A stretch of 64,000 nucleotides of DNA from Prosapia bicincta (GCA_036971475.1 JBAIZL010000004.1:67721010-67785009), one strand, 5' to 3'; counted from the stretch's first letter, positions 24,411-35,691 are shown. Notes: generated by a model from the letters alone, not told the origin. A program made the numbers and translations.

Positions 24411-26990
24411 CCATGTCCAAGGTAACGATGTTTGGAGGGATACTAAATGTATTTTACACAATTATCTAAAGTCCAATAACAAAGTTCAGCAAACCTAACC
24501 TAACCTACTAAGTTTAGTTTACATTCAGATTAAGCTATTAATATTGAGCACATATAAAGAGGAGTGGAAGCAATGACCTTACAACAGTGTTTACAAGGGA
24601 CATAGAAAGGCCAAAGACTCCTGGTATAAATAAAACAGAGCACTAAATAAGATAAAAGCGAGGGAAGGAAAAATAAATATATTTTCGTGGACTTTAAGTT
24701 AAGATAGAATCTCGGGTGGTGTAAAGCACTTAGGTGTTGCCCTTGTAGACTTTCCCATTCCTACCACAGGATTCCCTTAGTGTATACCAAACCATTTACC
24801 TGGGGGCGTAACAAACTGTTGCATTTCTTTCAAGCGCACAATGGTTTTAAGCAAAATAATCATTGGCTTCAGACGAAAAGTAATTTTTAAAATAAATTTT
24901 ACTCCTAAATAAGAATAACCGAGACATGACAAAGCATTGGCTTTAGCAGGAAAGGCTGCCTAAAGGACGCAAGATATCTACAATGCTTTAGTAATACTTC
25001 TAACTCTCACACCATACCTCCCGCAATGAGCTATTTCTTGGTATAACCATTGGAAGAGTTTGCTTGCGTGCTTTAACTTCCCTCTTCTATTTAGTTTGGT
25101 ACCGGAAGCTTGACTACTGAGAGACGTAGACACACTGCCAAACAAATTAGGTAAACAAGTGAGTTGTCGAGATGTCTGGAGACTGGCGACAGCAGGACGT
25201 GCTAATTCAGTGTCATCCATGCGCGACATCCTTCAGGACCCCTTATACTGGTGGTCTTCCTGGGGGGCAGAATTGTTTCAAATAAATTCGGATAATGAAA
25301 GCAGATGTTAAATTCTGTTAGCAACGTTCATTTGTTATTTAAGATCTTAAGTAACGGTGGAGTATTGATTCATTAATCAAAACAAAACCTCATATTTACA
25401 ACAAGGAATTATTTTTTAAATTATAAATCTGCACGTAAGCATATTAGTATATTTAAACTTCGAGGTAATCATCTACAAACATACTGACTTATTCTGTTAT
25501 AAATAATTTTTTTACTAACAAAACATTTAAATTAATTTTTTAGTTTGTAACTCAGAAGATGTCAGTAATTGAATTGTCAATTATATACGGATTTATAGTG
25601 AGTAAGTTAATTTCTTTTTGAGCATTAAGGTTTTTATGGTGATTAATGTTTTCTTGTGTATATTTTATGGTTTACGTATTTTGATTTTTAATATTATACG
25701 AACTATTAAAATCATTTTATTGTATTTTGCAATTTATGTTTGTATCTATATTCAATATTCAATTGTTTTGTTGACGATTTACCTAGTAGACACGGCCAAC
25801 ACGATCTGAAGAAGTGATCTTATGTTCCAAACTTTTATTTTAAGTTTTTGTCGTAAAATTTTGAAATACAATTTTAAATGAATTTAGCATATTTTTAAAC
25901 ATTAAAAAGTAATAAAAAAATTAAACATGCGGTAACTTGTGTTTATTATTATAAATAGCAAATTTTATGTCTTTAAATTTTGGAGTTTTCAAGAATAGAA
26001 GAGTTACTAAGACAAAGTCCATTGAATAACTGGTCCAGGGTGATGTTTCACAACAAGAGGTAGAGACTTTGACGCGAGGGTAACATTTTATATAATGAGT
26101 TAATTAGGAGTCAAATTATGAGTGACCAACCGACTGACTAGGCGCCACTCACCCCTAGTTTGTTACCAGAGCCGGGCCAATCTGTTCGCAGTAAATCTTT
26201 GCGCCTGATGTGATGACATCCACCCTCACACTCAATAATTTTTAAAAACTAGAAACTGTTTCGGCCAATCATTATAAAATATTTTGGACAATGAATTTTG
26301 TAATTTAAAAAATACTTTTTAAATTACAAATACAAATTTGAATTTGTTCATTTTAATATTATTCAACACATCATAAATAGCCACGCCAAGAATTAACTTA
26401 ATTTTTTGGAAGTTATTAAATAACAAAACTACAATTATCAGCCGCAAATATTACTAGACTCGTCTTATCAAAACTTCAGCTTTCCAGTGGCTAATGAGAA
26501 TTTGAAGAATGAAAAATGGTAAAAATGTAACGAAAGTGGACGAAGGGGGATAGGAGCTGTCCTTCGCCCAGAAGATCACAGATATAGATGTCAAATTGTG
26601 GATTCTCTACATCCCAGCATACTGCTGCTATGAATAACAACCTCAAACTTGTGAATTTCGAATCAGGCACCATGCCTACGACCACGAGGCCCTAGCATCT
26701 AAAACCTCAAGTGCCTTACTTATGGCCTGTTCCGGTGACGGGACCGTCATTGAGACGAGACGAATGCTCTACCACATTTTATTCCCTCGGAACTGTAGAA
26801 TCTTCCATACAGATAGTTTTCCCGAACAGTTTAAATACTTTCTCTAATTAGCTCGACCCAATCACGTTCTATATAACCCGCTACCCACTGTCACTTAACC
26901 TTGAGGCTAAGGATACGGATTTAGCTAGATACGGGCAGGAGTGCAGCCGAAGTTTGGCCTTTCCTAAAGATCAGACCTTTATATTTACTA
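24411..26990. other. Unrecognised sequence right of the satellite
   Basis: Includes a three-copy run of the insect telomere-type pentamer (AACCT, about 24496-24511), which is too short to mean a telomere. An open frame at 24978-25229 (minus, 83 codons) has no recognisable domain. 25260-26000 is very AT-rich. 26480-26990 has higher GC but no known motif. Confidence 0.5.
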
Positions 26991-27674
26991 CTAGCTAACG
27001 CCCACCATTGGCAGCTGAGCTATTTGGCGACGCGCTGACCAGTAGAGATGGGACTCCCTGAAGATGGGACTGTTGTAGTCCTGGGCCCGGTCCAGGGCTG
27101 TGCAATCATTAAGGTGTTCGGCATTTTTAAGTTCACCACCACACAGCAGACACTCCGGGGTCGGCAGCACACGAATGCGGTGAAGGTGCGCAGCAAGGTA
27201 ATAATGACTGGTCTTCAATGTGAAAGCTGCAACGCTAACAACTCGTGGCAAGTTTTGGTCAAATGGTCTCCCCGTCACAAGACGTTTCCACCATTTTCTT
27301 GCTGAGAGTTCCCTCAATCGACAGTTATTCTATTTTTTGGTGGATCTGGAGGAATGTAGTGAACTCAAATGCTCGGTCTGAGGGAGGCTTGTTCCCTGTT
27401 TGGCTAGTTGATCAGCCTTTTCATTGCCAGTGATGTTTACATGGCTCAGGATCCACTGGAAGTTAAGTACCCACCCGGCATTTATGAGAGCATTTATTTT
27501 TCTTCTACATTCTATGGTTTTACTACAGTCCGTCCGTGAGTTCCCAGAGAAACCTGGGACTGGTGGCATGAGTTTAGTCATAGTCGGGAAACAGCCCAAG
27601 GTTGGGCAAAGCAAAGGCCAGAACCTCAGGCAGGGGAGATGGACTGTCAGCCAGAGACGAGCCGCAGATTGGCC
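26991..27674 (-). pseudogene. Non-LTR retrotransposon ORF2 3' end (RNase H domain plus C-terminal CCHC), broken
   Basis: On the minus strand, one continuous frame from about 27674 to 26991 is interrupted by a single in-frame TAG at 27330-27332. The upstream part contains WILSHVNITGNEKADQLAKQ, the C-terminal signature of the RNase H domain of I/Jockey/R1-type non-LTR elements, including the catalytic-region N-E-K-A-D. The downstream part contains TSHYYLAAHLHRIRVLPTPE followed by C-x2-C-x8-H-x3-C, the usual C-terminal zinc-knuckle-like motif. A stop at 27675-27677 marks the limit of the readable frame, and the reverse transcriptase and endonuclease domains are absent. The segment is a 5'-truncated, inactive insertion. 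Confidence 0.88.
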
Positions 27675-28115
27675 CTAAGTGAGGGTCAGACCCTTCGGCT
27701 GGAGAGATGGGTTTAGCCATAGACGGGCCTCAGCCCAAGGTTCGCCCTACGTGAGGGCCATACTCTCAGAAACGGGAGACGTGTTCAGCCAGAGATGAGC
27801 TGTAGCCGAAGGTTGACTTTGCTTAAGGGCCAACTCCTCAGACTGGGGAGATGGGTTTAGCCATAGACTAGACGGGCCTAAGCCCAAGGTTCGCCCTACT
27901 TGAGGGCCATACCCTCAGACTGGAGAGATGGGTTTACTCATAGACTAGACGGTTTTAAGCCCAAGGTTCGTCCTACTTAAGGGCCAACCCCTCAGACTGG
28001 GGAGATGGGTTTAGCCATAGACTAGACGGGCCTAAGCCCAAGGTTCGCCCTACTTGATGGACATACCCTCAGACTGGGGAGATGGATTTAGCCATAGACG
28101 GGCCATTCCGCAAAT
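27590..28115. repeat. Minisatellite of 66-78-bp units seeded in retrotransposon sequence
   Basis: About seven units start at gggagatggg-like phrases (about 27635, 27701, 27774, 27845, 27923, 27999, 28077). Each contains a form of tttagccatagac, gggcctaagcccaaggttcg, cttgagggcc and cctcagactgg. The first unit overlaps the retrotransposon coding end. Minus-strand peptides of later units (for example LRVWPS..., TLG..., P.MAKP) resemble the retrotransposon peptide LRFWPL..PTLGCFPTMTKL, so the array probably expanded from that coding stretch. Confidence 0.75.
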
Positions 28116-28830
28116 CTCTTTTTATTTCTACAAATACGAGTCTCGTATCAACTTTTTATATCTCTTCAGATCTTCAACACACACATTTCCCTTTATTTGC
28201 CCGTAGGAAACCATTTTAAAAAGTATGCACAAAATCGTATTAAAATGCACACGTTTGGTTTCGAAATTGTGACTAACTGAGCAGTGTAAAATGGGGGTGA
28301 TTTGCAACTTCTGACATAAAAAACGTAGTTACGGTTTGGGGGGGAAACAAAATTTATGTAAAAGAAGCGATTAATATTTGTTGTCGCGAGTAATTCTGTT
28401 TTATGGAAACTCAGAAACTGAAATCCTCTTACATTATTTTGCTTTCGCCATGTGAGGGAATGTAACCAATAATTCTGGGTTTGGTAAACATACCTTGAAG
28501 TCCCTCATCACGGCAAACGGCTATAAACATTTCGAGCTGGCGTGTAAGCACGCAGCGCTGACTTTCCCACTAACGGGAGACTAGAAGCGAGCCGGGAATA
28601 TTTTTAGCGTGTTTGGAGGAAGTGCTGTCACTAGCAATCAGGCTCCAGTCTCTGGCAGCAGTACAGTTGGCCCGGCCTGGAGTTTGTAACTTTATTTTAA
28701 ATGGATGTACATATTTTTGAAAGTCAACCTGTTTAAGCTATAAAATTGATGTATAAACAAATTATTTAAAAAAATCTACCGTCAAAGAGGAAGCAGAAGA
28801 ATAAAACAAGTAATATAAACAACAAGTTTT
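28116..28830. other. Unrecognised sequence with a GC-richer patch
   Basis: 28480-28690 is clearly GC-richer than its flanks. It could be a promoter, exon or old element, but I see no motif that decides. No long open frame. Confidence 0.4.
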
Positions 28831-29220
28831 TAAAGTCAATTCCTACTTAGGTCAACAAAGAAAAACTTTATTTTAGTTACTTTTTATTAAGTAATTACAA
28901 TTAATATAAATAAAGTAACATAACCTATGCGTTAAAACAGCTGTTCTATCACATAACCTATAACATAAAATCAGCTGTTTTATGAAATCATCTGTTAATA
29001 CTTATATTATGCCAAATGGAATGAAATAACTATCTTCCATACCTTGCCCCTTTTTGAAAAGTTTTCCTTCCATATAAAACTAAAATGAATTCATTAAATT
29101 TAATTAATGCATTAATATTTGAAGAAACTGCATTAACATCAAATGCCATCCTCTACAAGTTTCAACACATTATTTTAACTTGAGTGGATAAATTAAAAGT
29201 AGTTTTAAAAGTAAACATTT
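28831..29220 (+). repeat. Dispersed repeat, 'cagctgtt' family, copy 2
   Basis: Starts with attcctacttag and an AT-rich stretch shared with 33985 and 5925, then aacataacctatgcg, aaacagctgttctatc and aaatcagctgttttatgaaa. It ends with gcattaacatcaaatgccat, homologous to the SINE-family tails near 6490 and 35085. The copy therefore links the cagctgtt family to the SINE-bearing family. Confidence 0.6.
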
Positions 29221-30170
29221 GAACAAGATTATATAAGAAGAGTGTAAACAAACAGTAGCAATCTAAAAAAATAAATAAAAAGGCAATTATTAAAAAAGAC
29301 GAATATAGAATGAATAGTCCTATTTACACATTTATATGTAAGCGTACAGCGTTTAAAAGTTGAAACTGTCCTGGAATCGGAGAAGTTGACGTAAAACAAC
29401 AGGTGTTTCAAACATGCTGTAGCTGCTGAGCATTACGTCACACTCTGCATATGCTTTGTTGAACTAGCTCATAAACTCTTAAAAATATAATTTTCTACAT
29501 AATGCTGATATAGGTATAAATAGTGCGCTATATCGTTTATTACTATACAACTCCAAATTATGTAGGCCTATTACTATTTATGAGGCCTGGTATAAGGTTG
29601 TAGCTACTGGAGCGATCCAAAAGGCGTCAGAAACAGTGACAACAATAGAAAACCCAGTGTAGGTAAGAATAACATTGTAAGTTATAGCCAAGTATAGCTA
29701 AAAACAACAAAAATGTTCAATAGTGTGTCACGGGGTATAGAAACGTAGCACAGATCGTCCCCTATAGCAACGTGTTACTTCAGTTCTTCTAGCGCCTAGA
29801 ACTAAATGGTAAACAATGTACTCAGGTTAATACACAGTAGAGCAATGCATATGTAAAGACAATCCGTATGTAGAATACGACAGTGCAGTTTATATAAATA
29901 TGTTCCTTAAAGGTTTTTAATATTGTGCTACGAGCACTGTTAATTAGAGCAAACAAAGTTTAGAAAATTTCAATTCGTGAAATTAAGTAAGCCTACGTAT
30001 AATCTGCAGTTATAATTTTTTACAGCAACGTAAATTATCCATGGGGTATTTAGTTTGATCTCAATATTCATTTTTAGCAAAGTAATGTATTATATAAGGG
30101 TATGTATTTTTTACATGTTTTATTGACACAAAATATGAAATATTACAAAGAAATATAACTTTGTTATATA
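29221..30170. other. AT-rich sequence, no recognised feature
   Basis: Nothing I can identify; short open frames only. Confidence 0.5.
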
Positions 30171-30224
30171 ACTCACACACACGCACGCACACACACACAC
30201 GCGCGCGCTCGCGCACACACACAC
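30171..30224. repeat. (CA)n with (CG)n core microsatellite
   Basis: Alternating CA/CG tract with a gcgcgcgctcgcgc core directly abutting the truncated left arm of the next foldback. Alternating purine-pyrimidine DNA of this kind can adopt Z-form. Confidence 0.9.
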
Positions 30225-30247
30225 AACAAGAATATTTATTAATTTAT

Positions 30248-30293
30248 ATCCAAAGCTTTTCGTTGGTAACACAGTACCAACATCATCAGGAAT
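30248..30293 (-). ncRNA. Hammerhead ribozyme-like motif, foldback A1 left arm
   Basis: Minus strand: stem I ATTC with GGAT, core CTGATGA (30283-30289), extra T, stem II GTTGGTA / TACCAAC (seven pairs) with a 6-nt loop, GAAA (30258-30261), palindromic stem III AAGCTT, a T at the cleavage position. All three stems form. Confidence 0.65.
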
Positions 30294-30332
30294 GAAAATT
30301 ACAATGATTACAATTTCAGGATTGTAATTTTC

Positions 30333-30377
30333 ATTCCTGATGATGTTGGTACTGTTTACCAACGAAAAGCTTTGGAT
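30333..30377 (+). ncRNA. Hammerhead ribozyme-like motif, foldback A1 right arm
   Basis: Plus-strand mirror of the left-arm motif: ATTC / GGAT stem I, CTGATGA (30337-30343), extra T, GTTGGTA / TACCAAC stem II with loop CTGTT, GAAA (30364-30367), AAGCTT, T. The loop is one base shorter than in the left arm, so the arms have diverged slightly while the stems are intact. Confidence 0.65.
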
Positions 30378-30442
30378 ATAAATTAATAAATATTCTTGTA
30401 TTTGAATAACCTATGTTGTTTTAAATTATTAAACAAGAAAAC

Positions 30443-30443
<1 letters not shown>

Positions 30444-30499
<56 letters not shown>
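30444..30499. repeat. (TA)n microsatellite
   Basis: Pure TA run of about 28 units between foldback A copies. Confidence 0.97.
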
Positions 30500-30503
<4 letters not shown>

Positions 30504-30552
30504 TAAATTTAAAATATTTCAAAAACAAGAATACTTTTAATGAATGTATTTA

Positions 30553-30596
30553 TTCAAAGCTTTTCGCCGAAAAAATAGTACCAGCATCTTCAGGAA
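30553..30596 (-). ncRNA. Hammerhead ribozyme-like motif, single arm of foldback A family
   Basis: Minus strand: TTTC / GAA stem I (three pairs), core CTGAAGA (30587-30593), extra T, stem II GCTG / CGGC with a 12-nt loop, GAAA (30562-30565), stem III AAGCTT, T. Its outer stem II pairs differ from those of the neighbouring copies yet still pair. No inverted partner arm is present. Confidence 0.5.
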
Positions 30597-30657
30597 AATA
30601 ATTATCTTATAAAATATTTTTACAAAATTAAATCATATGTGCTACAAACGACCATAT

Positions 30658-30689
30658 GTTTATATATTATATATATATATATATATATT
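30658..30689. repeat. (TA)n microsatellite
   Basis: Short TA run directly left of foldback A copy 2. Confidence 0.93.
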
Positions 30690-30735
30690 AAAAACAACAC
30701 AGGTTATTCAAATACAAGAATATTTATTATTTTAT

Positions 30736-30780
30736 ATCCAAAGCTTTTCGTTGGCAAACAGTACCAACATCATCAGGAAT
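30736..30780 (-). ncRNA. Hammerhead ribozyme-like motif, foldback A2 left arm
   Basis: Minus strand: ATTC / GGAT stem I, CTGATGA (30770-30776), extra T, stem II GTTGG / CCAAC core with the next pair changed to a mismatch (TGCC in place of TACC), GAAA (30746-30749), AAGCTT, T. Confidence 0.62.
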
Positions 30781-30802
30781 GAAAATTACAATTGTAATTT
30801 TC

Positions 30803-30847
30803 ATTCCTGATGATGTTGGTACTGTTTGCCAACGAAAAGCTTTGGAT
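30803..30847 (+). ncRNA. Hammerhead ribozyme-like motif, foldback A2 right arm
   Basis: Same parts as the left arm on the plus strand: CTGATGA at 30807-30813, GAAA at 30834-30837, AAGCTT stem III, GGAT at 30844-30847 pairing with ATTC at 30803-30806. Confidence 0.62.
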
Positions 30848-30921
30848 ATAAAATAATAAATATTCTTGTATTTGAATAACCTGTGTTGTTTTTAAATTAT
30901 TAAACAAGAAAACGTATTTTA

Positions 30922-30927
<6 letters not shown>

Positions 30928-30977
<50 letters not shown>
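30928..30977. repeat. (TA)n microsatellite
   Basis: TA run right of foldback A copy 2. Confidence 0.96.
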
Positions 30978-30979
<2 letters not shown>

Positions 30980-31985
30980 TTTGTGAAAATGTCAAGAGCA
31001 ATATTTTGTAGAAAATGTATGAAATATAAAGTTTCTTGTGAACAATATTTAATATAAGAGTAACAACTAATGAAATATGGAGCATTATCTCTCAGCTGTG
31101 GTCCGAAATAACTTCATATCACCATTTTTCAAAAGCCCTAAATTAATTTACTTTGCGATTAAATTGTTATCATGATATTCATGGATATAAGTTTTGCCAC
31201 GTTTAACAAATGATTAAATACAGTATTTTGTATCTAAATGTGACTATGTTAAAAAACAATAAATGATTTCCTAGGCACAGTAGAATAAGTTTTACAACAA
31301 AAAAACTATCAGCTGGCCAGATGTAAGGTAAACAGGCAATTTATGATTTTGGTTGTAGTTCAATCACTAAAGCTAAAAGTCGCTACTTTAGAGCTTTACA
31401 GCTTCCAGTAGGATGAAAGTTGCTAACTTGAAGCGTTACCTGCAGATTCTCTTACGGCGGATTCAGATGTTTAACAGGGCGATATCTTTTGATTTGGGTG
31501 ATGCCTCGACAGTAGCAACCATAGGATCTAGGGATTGAACTGGAGTCAGTGGGGTCTTTAGGTCTGTGCAGTCTGTAGTTCATAAAACGACAAAAGGCAA
31601 GGGATAGCCAACGGAGGTAACTCGACTCAATAAAAGCCAATATACCATTGGTAGTAGGGATCCCAGCTGGGTTGTGGTAAACTAGAGGAAGGAAAAGTAA
31701 ATATTGGGTGGAAGTAGATGTTATAAGCGAGAAGAGTTTTGTCTTAGCCCAGACGAGTCTTGTATTTAAGTAACAAATTTTTAGTCACTTGCTAGTGTTA
31801 TTCACGGGTGATTCATTAAAAGCGTAAGTCCTGTTCCCAAAGAAGTAATGCCACGAATGTGGATTACTCAAAAACGCTTAGTCTGGTTGAAGTAAGAAAC
31901 TTTTAATAATTACTTTTAAAATTATTTTTAATAGATAATAATGATTGATACTTGAGATTAAGTCTACCTCCAGCAAGTCACCTGG
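30978..31985. other. No recognised feature
   Basis: Unrecognised; somewhat GC-richer around 31440-31690. A 62-codon open frame on the minus strand there has no known motif. Confidence 0.5.
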
Positions 31986-32221
<236 letters not shown>

Positions 32222-32226
<5 letters not shown>

Positions 32227-32779
32227 GCCGTTTGGTTCTAAATAGTCTCGGTTGTATAAATGTTTATTGCAATAAATAATATATTAAATTAAAAGTGTAT
32301 CCTGAATACAATTCATATTGAAAAACAAACATTAAACACTAGCGGTTTCGATATTGCCTCATTTCGAGATAACTTGAAGTACTGTAGTCACATATACTCT
32401 TGTGAGACGTAATTAAAATATGTCCTGCCATCACCAATATGCCAAATGTAATTCCCACAACCACCGGAAGGGGACGTCACTGTACAGACGGGGAGAAGCG
32501 TACAACTTGCGGTATAAGTTAGAGAAACACGAGATTAAGTTAGATCCTTTTTTTGCTCAATTTCTTAATTCAAATTTAAATGTATTCGTTTTTCTTCGTT
32601 TGATAAATTACTTATTCGAAATGCAATTAATTTCTTTCAAACATTTTGTTTAAAAATACTAGATCTTCAAAGTTTTGCAATGATTAGAAGTGGCTTTAAG
32701 TGTTCAATAGTTAAACAAGTTAAGGCTGTCATTTGGTAGAAAGCTGTAAAGTCTAGCCAAAAGTGCTCATTAATTGCTA
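32222..32779. other. No recognised feature
   Basis: AT-rich. An open frame at 32420-32653 shows no family resemblance. Confidence 0.5.
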
Positions 32780-33091
32780 GATTCGTGTTCAACTATACTG
32801 ATTCGTGTTCATTTGACAGTGATTCGTGTTAATCCGACAGTGATTCATGTTCATCTGACAGTCATTCATGATCATCTGACAGTGATTCGTGTTGACCTGA
32901 CAGTGATTCATGTTCATCTGACAGTGATTCGTGTTGATCCGACAGTGATTCATGTTTATCTGATTGTGATTCGTGTTCATCTGTGAGTGATTCGAATTAA
33001 TATGACAGTGATTCATGTTCATCTGACAGTGATTCGTATTGACCTGACAGTGACTCATGTTCATCTGACAGTGATTCACGTTCATCTGACA
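32780..33091. repeat. Minisatellite, 21-bp unit, about 15 copies
   Basis: The unit is gattcgtgttcatctgacag plus t. Copies partly alternate between gattcgtg and gattcatg, giving a 42-bp dimer periodicity in the middle of the array. The length is a multiple of three, so frames stay open on both strands (repeating heptapeptides), but one forward frame is broken by TAA in two copies. Not a credible gene. Confidence 0.93.
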
Positions 33092-33984
33092 GAAAAATGA
33101 GCCTAAAAAGATAATGTTCATTGCTTTAAAAGAACTATCAACTTTAAGTATTATGCGTTAAAAATGAATAATCAAGAGGCCGAAACCTTACTATTAAACC
33201 ATGCTTTAAATTATGTTACATTTACAATAATCTAATTAGACATAAAAAAATAATCCCTATTGATTTGCAATGTCGACACATCGAGTTTAACTGGGTATCC
33301 TAAGTAAGAAATGTCTATTTTCATTGACACAATACATGTAGCTAACGTGGTCTCTTTCTTTTACAAATGTCATTTTTTGATTGTTTATTTTTTAAAGCAA
33401 TATAAACGTCAGTATGTAGGGTGGCAGATATTTGCCTACTATCTTTTATAAATGTCAGTAAATTATGGATAAATTTCCAAAACATATGGTGTTTTATTGA
33501 AGGTCTTGTAGCAAATAATTCTTACAATCTATAAAAATATGTGATTTAAAAAGACGTTTTCTGTAGATTTTCTTTTCTCGAGGCAATCCTGTAAGCGTTT
33601 ATCTGTAGAAAAACAGACCTTTATCACCTGACATTTTCTAGCGTTACAGAATTATAAAGGCCGTTGTGTTGTCTGTTCTTTTATCCCTTAAAGTACGTAA
33701 ATTTTATCTTATACAAATTAATAGAACCCTTCGCAAGCTACAAACCCTCACTTTATTTAAATCGTTAGTGACGCCGTCATTTTGTCTGAGTTAATTAACT
33801 TTACAGAGTAGTGTTTATAATTGCCTAATAACACGGCGTTCACACAAGAAAGAGCTAAATTAGTGAGTAGAACAGGTTGCCTAAACTCAGGGAGCTTTTA
33901 CTAAAACCAATATTACATTACCTCTGCATAGAAATTTCACACGTTTCTAGTACAAATTGCCTTACTTATAAAACAGTAATATAT
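33092..33984. other. No recognised feature
   Basis: AT-rich unique-looking sequence, no open frame of note. Confidence 0.5.
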
Positions 33985-34319
33985 AAAAAAAATAATTAAG
34001 TAAATTCCGACTTAAAGAAAAATTTTGTTTTAGTTTCTTTTTATTTTATAATTACAATTAATATAAAAATGTATGTAGCCTATATATGTCAGAATAACAA
34101 TACTAAGGGGCAAAATAGAAAGCGATTTCCTTGCAATTTTCCATTTTCTTTTCTATATATGGTGTTGGACTATTATTTTTGTTTGTAACTATTTATACGC
34201 TTCCTTTTTTTGCGTTTGAGTTGTGTTGAAGTTTCTTTTCGCTTTACTTTCGCATTGTCCGTTTGTGAAGCATTGCTCGATACCGTTAATTAGGTTTCTT
34301 TCTTAATTAAATCCCTTCT
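33985..34319 (+). mobile_element. 5' part of SINE-bearing dispersed repeat, copy 2
   Basis: Homologous to 5925-6200: taattaagtaaattcc, ttagtttctttttatttt, gaataacaatactaaggggc, ctatttatacgcttcc, gtttcttttcgct, taccgttaat. Homology to copy 1 stops near 34290, where an inverted SINE copy is inserted. Confidence 0.7.
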
Positions 34320-34730
34320 ATTGTCTCACACTCTACTGATATCTTGTAAAAATTTTCAACCGTTAATAAAATATGGTTTTATTCATCCAATCAAGTTCAA
34401 TTACATTTCTATTAACCTAAATTGCATGACAATTGACGTTAATAAAGTTAATTCAAATATTTATTAAATAATTAAAGTATAAAAATTTGAGGGACTATCC
34501 AGATTCGAACTATGAATCTTCATGTTCAAATCTAGCGCGCTTTGGCACTGCGCCAACTCCCAGAGATCGAGAAATGAATTTTTGAAAGACATATATGAAT
34601 TTTTCCACTATCTGGTTGTCGTCGAAACCTCTATTTCACAACCTTAAGCTGTTGCCATGGTTACCACAAAATATCATAAATAGTGCTGTAAGGTTAAAAA
34701 TGAATAAAATAAATAAACTGGAAGTAAGCA
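34320..34730 (-). mobile_element. tRNA-derived SINE, minus-strand copy
   Basis: On the minus strand the tRNA-like part reads gggagttggcgcagtgcc (A box), then, about 35 bp later, agttcgaatct (B box), and GGGA near its start can pair with TCCC at its end, as in an acceptor stem. Upstream lies the family's ggtaaccatggcaac and tttcgacgacaacc block, and downstream an AT-rich tail with ttggatgaataaa. This is the best preserved tRNA-like segment of the family here. Pol III transcription is inferred from the boxes. Confidence 0.78.
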
Positions 34731-34744
34731 AACAATGATAAAAC

Positions 34745-35240
34745 CCTTCTTTCTTGACCTCTGTAGGAATTTACTTTAAAAAATTCATATTACTTGTTTT
34801 ATTCTTTTCATTCATTTTTAATCATAGACCTTTATTTAAGATATTGTGTCGTAGCCATGACAATTATTTAAGGTTGTACAATAGAGGTTTCGACGACAAC
34901 CAGATTGGTGCAAAAGATACATTCATATATCTTTGAAAAATGCATTTCTAGCAATGGGAAAGTTGGTTCAGTGCCAATGTGCTAGACTTGTAACCCGAAG
35001 ATACTCAATTCGAATCCGCCCTAGACCCCTCACCCCAAATTTGTATTATTTATTTATTTAATAAATATTTGAAAAATCTGTATTAACAACTGTCATCCAC
35101 TGTAGGTTTAAAAAATGTATTTGAATTTAATTGGATGAATAAATACGTAGACTATTTTATTAGGTATTGAAAATTTGTACAAGACATATATCAGGAGAGT
35201 GTGAGCTAATAGAAGAGATTTAAAAAGAACGGATTGTATA
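34745..35240 (+). mobile_element. tRNA-derived SINE, plus-strand copy, head-to-head with the previous one
   Basis: Begins with ttgttttattcttttcattc, then aggttgtacaat and tttcgacgacaaccag. The tRNA-like part is gttggttcagtgccaa (A-box region) and caattcgaatccg (B-box region), and the tail contains attggatgaataaa and aggagagtgtgagctaat. The B box is closer to consensus than in the 6.4-kb copy. Confidence 0.76.
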
Positions 35241-35483
35241 TGCGTTTGGAAAAATTAGCTATTCAATACTGAAGCCTAAAGCGAACTAATGGGGGGTACC
35301 AGAAAAAAACTTACTAATTAATAACTTTTCCGGAAAACATTGACAATTTTCAATATTTTGTCAGATTGAAACAATTATTCGAAACTAGTAACTAAAAAAT
35401 TAACTTATTAGGCAGGTACAGAATTTATAACCAGAGAAATTTTAATCAGTTTTATTTAATTTATTTACTTTTAAACTTATATA
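35241..35483. other. AT-rich spacer
   Basis: No recognised feature. Confidence 0.5.
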
Positions 35484-35527
35484 CAGTAAACTCCCGATCA
35501 TCCGTGGAATAGCGTGGCCCGGCAACG
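35484..35527. mobile_element. pogo-type element, left-end fragment
   Basis: CAGTAAACTCCCGATCATCC preceded by TA, then gtggaatagcgtgg and cggcaacg, matching the left end of the full element that starts at 35750. The fragment is cut off by the microsatellite block. Confidence 0.8.
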
Positions 35528-35555
35528 TTGGTATGTGAGTGTATGTGTGGGGTAT

Positions 35556-35598
35556 ATGTTATATATATATATATATATATATATATACAAATATTATA

Positions 35599-35655
<57 letters not shown>

Positions 35656-35691
35656 TATGTCATATGTGTGCGTGTGAGCGCGGGGTGTGTA

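Larger units (their letters stand above)
30227..30394. repeat. Foldback element A (AAGCTT family), copy 1
   Basis: Inverted arms run caagaatatttattaattta, tatccaaagc on the left and the complement on the right, with a 15-bp unpaired centre near 30306-30320. Each arm contains one hammerhead-like core. The right arm is followed by ataacctatgttgtttt and ttaaacaagaaaac, a flank shared with copy 2. The left arm is cut short by the CA/CG tract. Confidence 0.9.
30690..30893. repeat. Foldback element A (AAGCTT family), copy 2, near-perfect 204-bp palindrome
   Basis: The axis lies between 30791 and 30792 in acaattgt. Arms of about 102 bp are almost exact complements, from aaaaacaacacaggttattc to its complement on the right. 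Each arm carries a complete hammerhead-like core. The palindrome is followed by ttaaattattaaacaagaaa and another (TA)n tract, as in copy 1. Such a long, perfect palindrome suggests recent formation or gene conversion between arms. Confidence 0.93.

Noticed and set aside
24490..24515. Interstitial telomere (AACCT repeats)
   Set aside because: Only three pentamers; such runs are common by chance in insect DNA.
24978..25229. 83-codon minus-strand open frame as an exon
   Set aside because: No domain, no convincing splice sites, no neighbouring exon.
25790..25850. CTGAAGAAGTGATC... as a hammerhead
   Set aside because: The closing strand of stem II and GAAA are not present. It could be a decayed copy but cannot be supported.
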